Below are positions 1 to 11,259 of a stretch of DNA of 64,000 nt, in pieces. The notes under the pieces were generated by a model. The model searched no databases. It was not told the DNA's origin and was given only the letters and a program-made list of their open reading frames with translations. Numbering within the stretch: position 1 is the stretch's first letter; each line of letters begins with the position of its first letter. Source of the DNA: Eucommia ulmoides (Eukaryota; Streptophyta; Magnoliopsida; Garryales; Eucommiaceae); assembly GCA_016647705.1 (NCBI GenBank), contig CM028328.1, forward strand, positions 37,300,501 through 37,364,500, read 5' to 3'. Both the position numbers and the translations under genes were made by a program.

Positions 1-799
1 ATAAACTCATTAGTTCCTTAAAACATTCAAGTTAATTGTTTCATCAAGACATCTAGGGTGAACACCAAGAATGGAGAACGAAAAGGTTGACTCACTGTTA
101 AGGCTGGCGTATTCAGTTGGTTCGGATCCAAGCTTGGAAATAGTCGAATTTAGAATTTTCTTCCATAGTGCCTTCAACTAACTTGTGAGCCAACATAGGA
201 TAGCATCAACGGTCAAAAGATTAGAGGACTCATATGGTAAGTTACTTTCTAAGAAGGACAACTCCTATATGTCAAGGATTCAGCTAGGAAGATTCTTTAC
301 AAAGTGGCAAAGTACCTGATCCTTGACGAAAAATAATATTGAATATCGTCCACCCAGTCGTTGTTGTTGTGCTTAGGACCAGCAAAGGTAATATACGTGC
401 TCCAGGAAATCTATGAGGGAGTGTTTGTAAATCACCAAGGAGGGTGCATTCTGGCCCATAAGGCCCTCAAAATAGGGTACCATTGGCCAACAATGAGAAA
501 GGATGCACTATAATACATCCAATGATGTGACAAACGTCAAATATTTTCCAGAGACATCAAGGTTCCAGCTCAACATCAAACCCCCATCGTGAGCTCGTGG
601 CCTTTCGCTCAGTGGGGTATGGACATACTTGGTCTAATTACTCCGGTCCTGAGAACCAAAAGGTATATCTTAGTTGTCATAGATTACTTTACGAAATGGG
701 TTGAAACAAATGGTAGTTTCACGATTGGTGAAAATGAGATTATAAATTTTCTTTGGAAAATATTATCTGTCATTTTAGGATACGCACAGTGATAATCTA
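1..799 (+). pseudogene. H1 pol fragment: end of RNase H and first part of integrase
   Basis: The sequence around 80-170 reads like the end of a gypsy RNase H (a ...KVDSLLRLA... stretch). From about 420 comes the integrase zinc-binding region, with a GGCILAHKALKIGYHWPTMR-like segment and one cysteine of the CxxC pair still readable. From 589 the core begins with WPFAQWGMDILG and then VVIDYFTKWVE, which holds the first catalytic Asp. Several stops and frameshifts interrupt it, so it cannot be functional. The fragment ends where element A enters; the target duplication is ATCTA at 795-799 and ATCTC at 22151-22155. The reading resumes at 22151. Confidence 0.75.
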
Positions 800-1841
800 T
801 GTTGATGTCGGATCTTGGATGACCTCAACGGTATGGTCTTGTCACTGTTGATGGAGATTTTTTTCCTTGCTGGGATGGGGATGCAGAGGTTAGGAATTAG
901 TTCATCTGACTCGGGATGGGTAGAGTTCGAGCGACCTGGGATGGGGACTGAGCGGTGAAGCAACCTGGGTGTCTTCTGATTCATGGAGAGTCTTTTTATC
1001 CGTGGAGAATATTCCCACTGGGAAGGGATGAGTCTGACATGGAATGAGCTCAACCGCCTTTCGGTCTAAGAAGAGATGTGTCCGAGCTAGGATGGACAAC
1101 ACCTTTACATCTGCACAAATGACTTACTGGGATGGACCTGACGTGTCCCATCTAGCGTGAGAATCAGTACTTAGGGAGAAGATTTATAAATATGCTACTG
1201 AGAAGAGTAAGAAAATTTGGTGTACCTTTGGGCATTGGTATGCCCTCTTTTATATAGGCAATGGATTAATTAGTTTAGGGGTTTAAGCATGGATTAGTGT
1301 CCCATCTCGGCGCGTGACCAATGAGAGGGCAAATGGAATGCTTAATTTCATGGGCTTGGGCTTTTGGCTCTTTTGCTGAGGCCCATGACTGAAAATATTA
1401 GCAAATGGAGAAGTGGTATGGCCCATGATCCAAGATGAGTTCGTCCTGTTGCCTACGAGATGGGGAGTTTTGTCTTTTGCCCTTCCCGAATAGCCGGAGA
1501 CGGGAAGGGGGCGAGTTCTCTGCCTACCCTTCCCAAATAGCCAGGGATGGGAAAGAGGTGCTCTGTTGAGGAGCTTGTGGAGTCAATTTTCGAGATGGGC
1601 AACACCGCTATGGAGAATGCTGAGATGGGAAAAGTTTTCCCATCGCGACAACGGCTTGCCCACTCTTCCTAGATGGTATTTCTAGGAGGTTTTTGGAATG
1701 GCCGGCATGGGCTGAAGTGTACTTCTTCCCAGAATAATCTTCATACTTAGTGTTTAGTGGGCATGGGTCCTATTGGAGAGTTGCTTGACATGTGGCGGTC
1801 TTCTGTCGGTTGCATGTGAATGACCATTTTTACACTCATCA
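800..1841 (-). repeat. Element A, 3' LTR
   Basis: This matches 21052-22150 along its length and is related to the LTRs of B at 27105 and 48351. Its minus-strand start is TGATGAGTGTAAAAATGG and its end is GACATCAACA. A TATA-like TATATAA on the minus strand lies near 1250 and the same motif recurs in the other copies. In this orientation the LTR is preceded (at higher coordinates, 1842-1862) by the G-rich end of the internal region. Confidence 0.85.
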
Positions 1842-1862
1842 GTTGTCTCCCAGGACCTAGTG
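1842..1862 (-). other. Element A polypurine-tract region
   Basis: On the minus strand this reads CTAGGTCCTGGGAGACAAC directly before the 3' LTR start TGATGAG. The same site in B (28232-28250) reads GGTCTTGGGGGCAAC. A G-rich run touching the 3' LTR is the expected primer site for plus-strand synthesis. A has lost part of the G run. Confidence 0.55.
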
Positions 1863-2267
1863 TTAAGAAGGAACTCGAAGTATTGGGGACTTCACTCTAG
1901 GCCTTTTTGGGAGTTATGGTGCTTTTGTTGAGTTTTTGGTCCTTTCCTTGACCCTAGAGGGGTGTTGCACAGGGAACGGACCCATTTTTGAGAAGGAGAA
2001 CGAACTATTCTGAGATGGGAATAATCGGCTTGGTAGGAGTAAAATTCAGCCCGTTAGGCTTGCAAAAGACTCGTGAAAAGCCCGCGCATGCCATGTGCAT
2101 GTCATGCACGCGTCCCATCAAGTCTACACCTCTTCAATGTTCCCTGAAATGCCACCTGCCCAGCCGAATGATGGAAGACACGTGTCCGTACGGTTCTGAG
2201 TGAATATCTATTCTGGGGGATTTCAAATTATCTATCTTTGCATCAGTTCGAATGGATAGGGGCTCCC

Positions 2268-2274
2268 TATATAA
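2268..2274 (+). promoter_or_regulatory. TATA box of the antisense gene in A
   Basis: TATATAA sits in the block CCCTATATAAAGGAGG. It lies about 90 bases before the first ATG (2361) of the plus-strand antisense gene. The same block is kept in B at 37693-37699, also just before its antisense gene. The LTR promoters of this family carry a very similar CTATATAAA(A)GAGG core on the other strand, so the element may drive both strands with related core promoters. Confidence 0.55.
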
Positions 2275-3250
2275 AGGAGGCGCCTTAACTCTATTTTCAC
2301 ACTTTTGCAAATTTTGGAGTAACCTTCCCTTCTCAACAGGTAACCCTTTTCTTCCCATCATGTCTTCTAGTTCCTCATTTTCTTCTTCTCGGTCTATACC
2401 GGGGTCCTCGCCAGGGTTTTCGTCATGGTCAAGCACTAGTTCAGGGCATGCCACCCCTGAACAAGTCTTGAATGCTTCCCCGATTTAGCAGGTTGGCCTA
2501 ATGTTGGCACTGCCTTCTATCTAGAAGAGCGGGCAGGCTCTTCAAGCGGCGTTAAGCTTTTTGGTCATTACAACGGTGATGAGGGAGCTGGGCCCATTGG
2601 TGGCCCCATCTTTGATGTCAGCTCGTGCCAGGTAAGTGAGGCTAGTTCCAATGGCAATGTGGCAGGGGCCCCGCAGCCTCAAGAAGACCAAGAGGAGGCT
2701 ATTCCCTAGCGGAGCCTCATCTAGAGGGTTGACTCCAAAATAATAGAGACAGGGCTTGGCTCAACTCAAAGCAAATACACCTTCCCGGAGGGGATGGAGA
2801 TTCGTCTCCCCTTTCCCGGGAAAAGGGCTTGTGCTTCTCCCAAGGGCTTTATCACCGTTTACATGGAGCATCTACGTGGGGGCATTAGGTTTTCGATCCA
2901 TCCATGGATATGGACCCTCTGCGCGGAGTACCACTTGTGTCCATCACAACTTGCTCTGAATTGCATGAGCACCTTTGTGACCACGCACATTATCGGTAAA
3001 GCCGAGGGAATAGTGTCATCCATTGAACTTTTTAAGTCCTTTTTCTTTTCTAAATTGATGCCATCCGGGAAGGGTTGGTGTTACTTGGCCGCCAGGAAAC
3101 AGTTCCTTTTGGGTCTAGAGTCCTCCGTCAAGAATTGGAAGCCCCAATTCTTTTTCGTAGGAGGTACTGGTTGGGAGTTTAGCCCATTGGAGAAGGAGGT
3201 CAATCCCATCCCGAGAAAGTGGGGTGTTGTAGAAGAGAATAAGTTTGTTT

Positions 3251-3319
3251 GTGAGTGATTTTTGGGTTTTGTAATATTTTTTGCCATTTTAACGTTTTTC
3301 TACGCTTTTTTGTGTGCAG
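3251..3319 (+). other. Intron 1 of the antisense gene in A
   Basis: Donor GTGAGT follows AAGTTTGTTT, and acceptor TTGTGTGCAG precedes TTCCGAAG. The intron is T-rich and 69 bases long. Splicing joins a phase-1 codon, removes the in-frame stop at 3256 and continues the frame into FPKKVIGKRVQPNPS. On the gag-pol strand these signals do not form an intron, so the sense genomic RNA would keep it. Confidence 0.65.
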
Positions 3320-3502
3320 TTCCGAAGAAAGTGATTGGCAAAAGAGTACAGCCCAACCCATCGATCCAACAACAGAAGAAGGTTATTTAAAAAACAGAGT
3401 TCGAGAACATCGAGGAATTGTTGGATTTCACTTTGTACGATAGCTATTTTTATCACGCTCCAGGTTTGCCTATACCATCCATTGACCCAAACACAAAGAA
3501 TG

Positions 3503-3600
3503 GTAAGGTCTCTCACTTTCTCAGAATTTTTTTGATACTATAATATTTTGACGCTTTTCTCTTCTTTTCTTGTTTAATTACCCTAGCGCTCATTTGGCAG
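3503..3600 (+). other. Intron 2 of the antisense gene in A
   Basis: Donor GTAAGG follows AACACAAAGAATG, a pyrimidine-rich stretch follows, and acceptor CATTTGGCAG ends at 3600. Using this acceptor keeps phase 1 and opens EIDKAALRRALKEK. An alternative acceptor at 3586 would shift the frame. A further GT-AG pair at 4220-4312 probably marks another intron, but its phase does not close cleanly. Confidence 0.6.
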
Positions 3601-4852
3601 AGATAGACAAAGCGGCACTGAGAAGGGCGCTAAAAGAGAAAGTCGCAAAAGAAGCTGCTCAGAAGAGACATGATTTCCAACCCTAACAGGGGGCTCCCCA
3701 AGGAAGAGCTTCTGAGGGAGGATAGTTGACGATAGCACAGAGTTCCTCCTTTGAGGTCCCGAGATGGGTGGAAATAGAGTCGAGACAGTCGACCCAGGGA
3801 GAGCAACCAAAAAGGGAGGCTAAGGCTACGGCGAGAAGGGAGATGCCATCCCAGCCAAAACAGGCTCCGCCATCCCCATCCAAGATGAGCGTTGCTGAAG
3901 GGAGTAAGGACAAATGGAAAAGGAAGATGGAGGAATCTGGGGCTGGAGAGAAGAAGAGAGTAATGGTAGAAATGATCATATCAGAGGTCCTCACAGAGGA
4001 AAGGGTAGTTTCTAACGCCCCCCCCATTCAGGTAAAGTTCCTGCCCCTACACCCTTTTCTGTTCCGGATATAGGCCTCCTCCAGGATCAGAAGATCCAGG
4101 ATTATCTTGAGCTGCTACCGAACTTCGTCCATCTCATCACCCTGCCCCATGACCAAGAACAAATAAAATCTGAGCCAGATGTGAAAATCTCCATGATACT
4201 GCAGAGGGATGCAATCTCAGTAAGGCTCTTCACGATACTGATTTATTTTGATTCCCCTTTGTACTTTATTTTTGGCTAAGTGGTTAACATCTGTCGTGCA
4301 AACGCTTTTCAGGGATACCTCCTTATCTGAGCAGTTCCACTCAGTGCTGAAAAGAGAAAAAGACCTCAGGGAAGATCTTACACAACACTTGGCCCAAATA
4401 AAGAAATTCCACAAGCAAATCAAGAAGCTGATAAGGAGTAAGAGCAGTTTCAGGGCAGATGTGACCAAATTGGCTGGTGAGAAAAATGAGCTCAAATCCC
4501 ATCTGGATAAGCTTGAGGTTGACCTCATTGCTGTACAGGAGAGAATGCAAGAGATGGAACATGAGAAAAATGCCACAATTAACAAGGCCAAGGAGGATGT
4601 TGTAAAGGAATGGAAACTCACCCCCGCTTACGATAAGATGAGGATGGACCTGGCCATAGAGGTTGTGCATGATGGCCACAAGTACACAATCCGCAATTTG
4701 CTCCGCTAGTATCCTGGTTTCCTAGTTGATAAAATTGGCATGGACTATTCTGACTCCGAAAGAGAGAATAAACCCGAGGAAGGGAATACCGAGGTGGGGC
4801 AGGGCGAGATTGGTGCCAATCAGGGCGAGGTTGAGACTAGTCAGGGAGGGAC

Positions 4853-6297
4853 TGTACAATGAGAATTTTTTACACGTTCATGTATTGACTAATCGCAAGT
4901 GTACGAGGTCAAGTTTTAGTAAAAGTGGGGAGAGTAGCGATATCGTGTCCACAGGGATTGGTTGTCATTATTATCGAGTACCGCGATTATCATGACCTAA
5001 CTTTATCTAGGCTAAAAAGAATGATTTTAAATTAAAATATACTAAATTAATCTACTACTAATTAATCTATACTAATTATACTAATACGAGATGGTTAGGG
5101 GATGGATTATCTAGGGATTAACTTTATTTACTTAAACGTGTTTGATTTCGTTTAGTTTACAATAATGGCATTCGACCTATCTGACAATCTCAGTTCGTAA
5201 ACTCCCTCACCACCTCTCTTGAGTGTAAGACAAGGGAATATGCGAATTCATGTTAACGAATAAGTCCCCCTTAACGTCTTAACGACCCTAGGTCACATGA
5301 GTCTCGCCCCAACGTCATCGATTGCACACTTTCCAACTCCCTCCTGGGTTATTGGATCATTGCGTTGTGTTTAAACACTGTCCGAATATGGGGTTACCTC
5401 TCCTGAGTGTCAAACCCTGTATTCTCAATATATCTAAACTAGCATATAATCATAGAATAACGAAGAACAATCATTAAAGAAACACAACTCAAACAAAACT
5501 ACATTTTTATAAATAATATTAATCCCATAGATAATCCAAGTTTAACTCATGGTCATAACCATTTATACATTGAAAACTGAGCTAAACATGCTCAAACAAC
5601 TATTAAAGTTAATAAATAAAAGAAGAAATAGATGAACTTAGCTGTAGTCTGAAGTTTAGTCGCTAAAACCGTTCACCGATCGCTTCTCCTTCTCTACGTG
5701 GTAATCTTCTCCTTCGGAATTGTTTAAGCACTCCCCTAACTCTATCTCTATTCTATACTAAGCCCTAAGGGCTTTAATGGCCAGAGATGATCCAAGGAGA
5801 GGAAAGGAGATAGGATTAAATAAACAAAATATCTCAAAACATATCTAATCTGGTGCAGAGGTGACCGCCGTGACGGTAGGATTCACCGCCACGACGGTGA
5901 GTATGTCAGTTTGATGTTTACCTAGGCGGTGGAGTCAACGTTGGAATCAAGGACCATCCTACAGTTTTACCATCGCAGCGGTGGATCTCACCGTTGCGAC
6001 GATGGATGTCCAGCAAGATTAGGCCCTTCTCTGCATTTTCACTGCCTTGGTGGTGGTCTGGACGCCACGGCGGTGGGCTGCTGTTCTGAATATTACCCCG
6101 TGCTTATTTATCCACCGTTCTTCTACCGTTCTTGGTCTGAAATGATAATTTATGCTCCGTTTTCATACAGTTTCACCCCACACACCTGATTTATACAAAA
6201 ATAATAAAAACTAATTAAAACGTAATAAAATACTATAAAAACGCTCGAAAACTAACTTAGTTCGGTTTGGAAATAGATAGGTAGATCACACCTATCG
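4853..6297 (-). repeat. Solo LTR, family E, inside the antisense gene of A
   Basis: On the plus strand it runs from TGTACAATGAG to CACACCTATC plus one base (G where A is expected). The 5-bp target duplication is GGGAC (4848-4852) / GAGAC (6298-6302). It aligns with the LTRs of element C and with the copies at 12990 and 55453: shared blocks include the AAGTGTACGAGGTCAAGTTTTAGTA region and the GTCAAACCCTGTATTCTC region. No partner LTR or internal sequence is present, so it is most simply a recombined solo LTR. The antisense gene of A reads through its two sides. Confidence 0.85.
5863..6078. repeat. GC palindrome array in the U3 of the 4853 LTR
   Basis: About seven spaced imperfect palindromes, for example ACCGCCGTGACGGT, ACCGCCACGACGGT, ACCATCGCAGCGGTGG and CGCCACGGCGGTGG. 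The outer arms (ACCGC/GCGGT) persist while the centre differs from the CTAGG centre seen in sister LTRs. In LTR orientation the array lies just upstream of an A/T-rich TATA-like stretch near 5815. Confidence 0.75.
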
Positions 6298-7135
6298 GAG
6301 ACCGAGGTCGGGCAGGGTGAGCTTGAAGCCAAAGAAAGTGAGGCTAGCCCCTCCACTGCCACCCAGTAGTTTGCTTCATTTAAATCTCGAAATTCAGTCC
6401 CCGAAGATTCCAATAATTTGTACCTTTTTTTTTGTAGTGTTTCCTTTTGGCATCGTTGTCCTTTTGCCTTGAAAGGGAATTTTTGTAATGGGCTTTGGGA
6501 CCCCACAGTTGTAATGAAAATTTGAATAAATGATGACTGACTTTTAATCTCATCTCGGAACATTTCAAACATTTGCATGATTTTCTTCATTGTCTCTAAA
6601 TTTCTGTCTGTCCTGAGATAATTGTCCCATTTGGAACAATAATGGCTCCTCTTTCCAACAACGGAGCTTTGCCCCTAGTTTGATTTTAAAAATTCCATGA
6701 TTGAATGGGATCTGAGCCTGGCAAGTTATCTAAGCATGGAGTTGAATGTCTGCTTGGCGAACTACCTGAACTTATCTCGGAGATAGACCTGAGTCCCTAC
6801 TCGGTCATTTTAGTAGACTTGTTCTTTGCCTTAGTTGATCGGATGTCCTTTGCAACTCTTCCCGATCTCGACAATACTCTGCTTCTAGATGGACAATCCT
6901 TGTCTCTTTGTTGTTTTATTCATTTTCCCATTTTTCTCCCTCAGGCTTTATGCTAGATGTTCTGTTAGGAATAATTACTTGTGGCAACACCATTTATAGT
7001 TTGGATGTACTGAGGCCGACAAGTGACCTGATCTCGGCCTCCCATATCATCTCGGCATGCCTGTTATGGGGAAACTCGTTTGTGCCACCCCCATCTTGGT
7101 CACGGAACCTAGGTTCAACATAACCTCAGGTTGGG
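6298..7135 (+). other. 3' end of the antisense transcription unit of A
   Basis: This continues the antisense gene after the solo LTR: a short GQGE-type acidic tail, a stop near 6370, then sequence that matches the equivalent stretch of B (38380-39060), including CGGAACCTAGGTTCA and ACCTCAGGTTGGG. Short open stretches occur but none is convincing. I read it as 3' untranslated and spacer sequence. Confidence 0.5.
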
Positions 7136-7186
7136 TAAACTCGTTTGTGCCACCCTCTTATCCTTCCTCCCCCTTTCCATTTTTGG

Positions 7187-8126
7187 AGATCAGAGCTCAT
7201 ATAGGAGATAGAATATAGAGAGAGGTTTTTGGGGAGTGCTCAACCAAATCTGAAGGAGAAGAACACAAAGTGAAGAAGGAGAAACGATCTCGAAGCAGTT
7301 TTACGGATCTTCGGAATACGGATAAGTTCCTTCATTTATTTCTTTATTTTCTTAACTTTGGTAGTTGGTTTGAGCATGTTTAGCTCGTTTATCATTGTAT
7401 ATACGGTTATGGCCGTAAGCTAAACGGATATTGTCTAGGGATTAATATAATTTATGAATATGTAGTTTATTTGAAATCGATGTTTTTTTGTTAATGGTTG
7501 TTCTTCGTTATTTGATTGTATTTACCATTATTCTTCATTTATATGCTTGTTTAGATATATTGAGAATACGGGGTTTAACACTCGGGAGATGTAACCCTAA
7601 ATTCAAACTAGGATTTAAACACAACGCGACGATCTAATAACCCGAGAGAAAGTTAGAAAATGTGCAATCAATGACGTTGGGGCAAGACTCATGTGACTAT
7701 GTGTTCTAAAAGACGCTAGAGAGGGACTTCGGCGTCAACGCGAAGTCACATATTCGCTCGCTTTACATTTGGGAGAGGGAGTGAGTAAGTTTACGATACA
7801 AAGATTGTCAGATAAGTCAAACACCGTTAACGTAAGTCAAATGAGATCAAACACATTTAAGTAAATGAAATTACCCTAGATAATCCATTCTCCTAAATAT
7901 CTCAATATAGTAATATAGTATAATTAGATAAATTAGTATTTTAGTTTAGTATTAATTAATTATAAACCATTTTTATCACTTAAATAAAGTTAGGTTATGA
8001 TAATTGCGGTACTTGACGATAATCTCAACCAATCCCTATGGATACGACAACCCCTACTCTTCCCATTATACAAAAACGTGGCCCGTACACTTGCGGTGAA
8101 AGAAGCGACGTATCTACGTGCTACCA
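7187..8126 (+). repeat. Truncated family-E LTR, opposite orientation, in A
   Basis: It aligns with the downstream part of family-E LTRs, from the TATA/leader region (AGGAGATAGAATATAG) through the CTCGGGAGA...GTAACCC block to a CA end at 8126. The U3 part with the palindrome array is missing. It replaces the last stretch of integrase and the spacer present in B: A resumes at 8127 with ACGGGCAATATGAG, matching ACGGGTAATACGAG in B. No target duplication is visible because the left side is truncated. Sequence 7136-7186 between A and this fragment is unassigned. Confidence 0.75.
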
Positions 8127-9110
8127 ACGGGCAATATGAGTGACACAATATGGCTCTTTCTAGGTCGGGGTTAGCTTGCCCTCGATTTGATCCTTGGTGG
8201 ATAAGGTTACCTTTCGGAGAATGAGGTTGCCAACGTCGAATGACTGAGGGCAGACCCTTTTATCATAATATCTAGTCACCATTTGTTGATAAGCTGCTTG
8301 TTGGATACAAGCACGCTCTCTCTTTTCTTCGAGAAGGTTAAGGTTTAGGGCCAAGGAGGCGTCATTCTCTTTTGGGCTGAAGACCATTGCTGTCCGAGGA
8401 GAGGTCATGCCGATCTTGGCAGGGATCACGGCTCCGGATCTGAAGGTCATTGTGAAAGGGGTTTTCCCTATAGGGGTCCTTACCATGGTGTGATGTGCCT
8501 AGAGAACGGGGCATATGTCCTCAACCCATTTTTCTTTCGATTTATCCATCCTAGTCTTGAGTCTATGAAGAATGATTCAGTTGGTGACTTCCACTTGTCC
8601 GTTGACTTGAGGATGCCCTGGAGAGGCAAAATGGGTCTGAATTCCTAGCCCGGCACAAAATTCCGCGAATAGATCATTGTCAAATTGCTTCCCACGTCAG
8701 AGACTATAGCTTTGGGTATTTGAAAATGATAAACCATGTTCTCCCAAACGAAGTCTCTAGTTCTCTCCTTTGAGATCCGTGCAAGGGGCTTGGCCTCCAC
8801 CCATTTCGTGAAATAGTCGATTGCAACAACGAGAATTTTTCTCTGGCTAGTCCCTTGGGAGAATGGTCCAAGAAGGTTAATGCATGCTCCACTGGACAAA
8901 GGGCCAAGGACTTGGCATGGGGACAAGAACAGTTAGAGGGAGATGTGGATGGAAGGCAAACCTCTGACACTTATCGCATTTCTTTATAAACTTCATAGAG
9001 TCTTTTTGCATATCCGGCCAGAAGTATCTATGTCTGATGAGCTTGTGAACCATGGACCTTCTTCTTGAATGGTTGCCACATACCTTTTCGTCAACTTCCC
9101 TCATCACATA
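8127..9110 (-). pseudogene. Integrase of element A
   Basis: Read leftward from 9107: a zinc-binding segment with the HHCC pattern (GNHSRRRSMVHKLIRHRYFW then CDKCQRF), then the core with VVAIDYFTKWVEAKP (first catalytic Asp) and IVSDVGSN (second Asp; the usual Asn-Gly is changed). A C-terminal part follows with AYQQMVTRYYDKRV and GNLILRKV. Frames change between these parts and several stops occur, so it is dead. The last residues are missing because of the LTR fragment at 7187-8126. B carries the homologous segment in better condition. Confidence 0.8.
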
Positions 9111-9316
9111 TTCAGCCTCTTCCAGCCTCAGGCAGCGGGAGTATGGTCCTGAAAAAATAGTCGGTAAAGTACCCTATTGATGAGGGTGTACTTTGTTGCC
9201 TTGTAGTGCATCCGCCTGGCCTCTACCTCGTCAGAGGAGCACATTTTGTGTTGGAGATAATCCCTTATTGCGTCTATCTAGGTCGGTCCATTAGAGAGGG
9301 AACATATGGTGGACAC

Positions 9317-10330
9317 CTAGTCAGAAACTGATATGCTCGGTCCCTCCAAATATTCGATGTGGACACTCCTCTTCAGGGTGAATTCCATTGCGGAGGCCAA
9401 GTTGGCGAGAGTGTCGGCGTGCCGATTCTCTTCTCGAGGGATTTGCCTTACTTTGACTTTTTTAAAATTTTCTGTAAGAGTTTTCACCCTCCCGAGGTAA
9501 GCGGTCATGCTCATATCCTTACCCGCATACTTTCCATTAACTTGCTTTACAACAAGTTGTAAGTCAAGGAATACTTGGAGATTCTTAGCGTTGAATTCCC
9601 TTGCTAGCCTAAGTCTGGCGATAAGAGCTTCATATTCACCTTCATTGTTGATAACCAGGAAGCCCAATCAGAGGGCATATTTTATCTCTTCCCAGTCCGG
9701 GGCTACTAGAACCATCCCGACTCTGCAGCCTCCAATGTTTGAGGATACGTCCGTGAAGAGCTGCCACTAGTCTGGGCCGAGATCATCGTTTGATCCGGAA
9801 TGGGATGAGGTCTCTTTCGAGACTAGCGCCTCTGTCAGGCCGAGAAGAGTCTCTTGTTGGCAGTGTCATGGTTATCCGGGATGGGCTCTTCTAGGAAGGT
9901 CAGCTCGTCAATGAAATCAACAAGGACCTAACCCTTGATGACTGTCCTGGGATAGTAATCAATATGAAATTGATAAAGATCGTGGCTATATTTCATGAGC
10001 CTACTAGAGACATCTAGGGAATGAATATCTTGCCTCAAAGGTTGATCAGTAAGGATGCGATCACTATGCTTGAAAATACTGTCTCAACTTTCTCGATGCG
10101 ATGAGAAGGGCATAAGCCAACTTCTTGAATCGTTGGTACCTTGCCTCAGCGTTAGTTAATACTCGGCTCAAATAATACACAGGTCTTTGTATCCCATCCT
10201 CTTCTCGGATAAGAGTCGCACTGATAGCGGTATTTGAAGCAGCGATGTACATGAATAATTCGTCTTTGTACTTAGGGGTATTGAGCAACAATGCTGATGA
10301 GAGGTAAGTTTTGAGCTCTTAGAAGACAGT
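9317..10330 (-). pseudogene. RNase H and RT connection domain of element A
   Basis: From 10291 leftward, the RNase H-like connection segment reads YIAASNTAISATLIREEDG and ALLIASRKLRQYFQA. After a damaged stretch, the second RNase H begins near 9667 with NNEGEYEALIARLRLAREF and carries DLQLVVKQVNGKY and ENRHADTLANLAS (a catalytic Asp in HADTLA). Two RNase H-type domains in a row are typical of Tat-lineage polyproteins. The region 9668-10063 has stops and no continuous frame. Confidence 0.75.
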
Positions 10331-10344
10331 CTCACACTCTATCG

Positions 10345-11254
10345 CTATTCAAAGGTTTTGTTGCCCTGCAAAATTTTGAAGAGAGGGAGACATTTCATCG
10401 AGGAGCGCGAGATGAAGCGGTTTATGGCGGCCAACCTCCTGGTGAGCATTTGGATATCTTTCTTTGTTTGTGGAGAGGCCATTCCAAGAATAGCACTAAT
10501 TTGATCAGGGTTGGCATCAATGTCGCGCTGGGAGACCTTGTAGCCTAGGAACTTCCTGATGAAACCCCTTAAAATACACTCTGTAGGGTTCAACTTCATG
10601 CGATAAGCTCGAAGTTTATCAAAGCAGTTTTGGAGATGGACGATGTGGTCAGATGCTTTGGTGCTCTTTACGAGCATATCATCAATATAGACTTCCATCA
10701 TCAAACCAATAGCTTCTTTGAACATCTTATTTACGAGCCTTTGGTAGGTTACCCCGGTATTACGAAGGCTGAAGGGTATTTACCTTATAATAGTAGGTGT
10801 TCCTATCCATGATGAATGAGGTCTTACCCTTATCAGGAGAAAGCATGGGGATTTGATTATGCTCGGCATAAGCGTCAAGGAAACTTAAGAGCTCATGTCC
10901 CGTCATGGCATCTATGACCAAATCTATTCTTGGCAAAGGAAAGAAATCCTTGGGGCATGCCTTGTTGAGGTCCTTGAAGTCCATGCAAAGACACCACTCA
11001 TTTTCGGCCTAGAGCGTAAGGACGATGTTGGAAAGTCAATCCGAGAACTCAACTTCTTCCACCACGGCCGATTTCACCAATTTATCCATTTCTTGCTCAA
11101 TGAGCTTCTGGCGTTCTGGGTAAAATTTTCTCTATTTCTGTCTCATAGGGAGATAATGAGGATCAACATAGAGACGATGCATGACTACACTTGGGTCGAT
11201 CCCAAGAAGTTCGTTGTGAGACCAGGTGAACAAGTCGTAGTTTTTCCTAAGGAG
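10345..11254 (-). pseudogene. Reverse transcriptase of element A (main part)
   Basis: The catalytic box is YIDDML near 10680. Upstream on the minus strand are MDFKDLNKACPKDFFPLPRID (near 10980), FLDAYAEHNQIPM (the FxDAYSGYNQI box) and NELLGIDPSVVMHRL (near 11210). Downstream are FLGYKVSQRDIDANPDQISAI and the AAINRFISRSS motif. Stops and frameshifts separate these boxes, especially at 10700-10760. The N-terminal side is cut by element C; the reading resumes at 18335. Confidence 0.8.
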
Positions 11255-11259
11255 ATTGG

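Larger units (their letters stand above)
2361..6420 (+). pseudogene. Antisense gene of element A (Pfam 'putative gypsy type transposon' family), multi-exon, broken
   Basis: This gene runs opposite to gag-pol between integrase and the 3' LTR. It opens at ATG 2361 with a Ser-rich N-terminus (MSSSSSFSSS). The central globular part, about 2760-3250, includes EIRLPFPGKRA, a GGIRFSIHPW segment and a later FFFVGGTGWEF. This is the type annotated in plants as putative gypsy-type transposon protein. A charged Lys/Pro-rich linker lies at 3726-4030. A long coiled coil follows at 4313-4700 (heptad-like KREKDLREDL, LEVDLIAVQERMQEME). An acidic, Gly/Glu/Gln-rich tail is cut by a solo LTR at 4853 and resumes at 6298. 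Stops at 2485 and 2521 and in the second half, and a likely one-base deletion near 4035, make it a pseudogene. Antisense ORFs in this position are known from the Tat lineage; their function is unknown. Confidence 0.7.

Noticed and set aside
2794..3258. Annotating the antisense gene of A as a DNA transposase
   Set aside because: The family name 'putative gypsy type transposon' is historical. There are no DDE residues visible and the gene sits inside an LTR retrotransposon, so it is not a cut-and-paste transposase.
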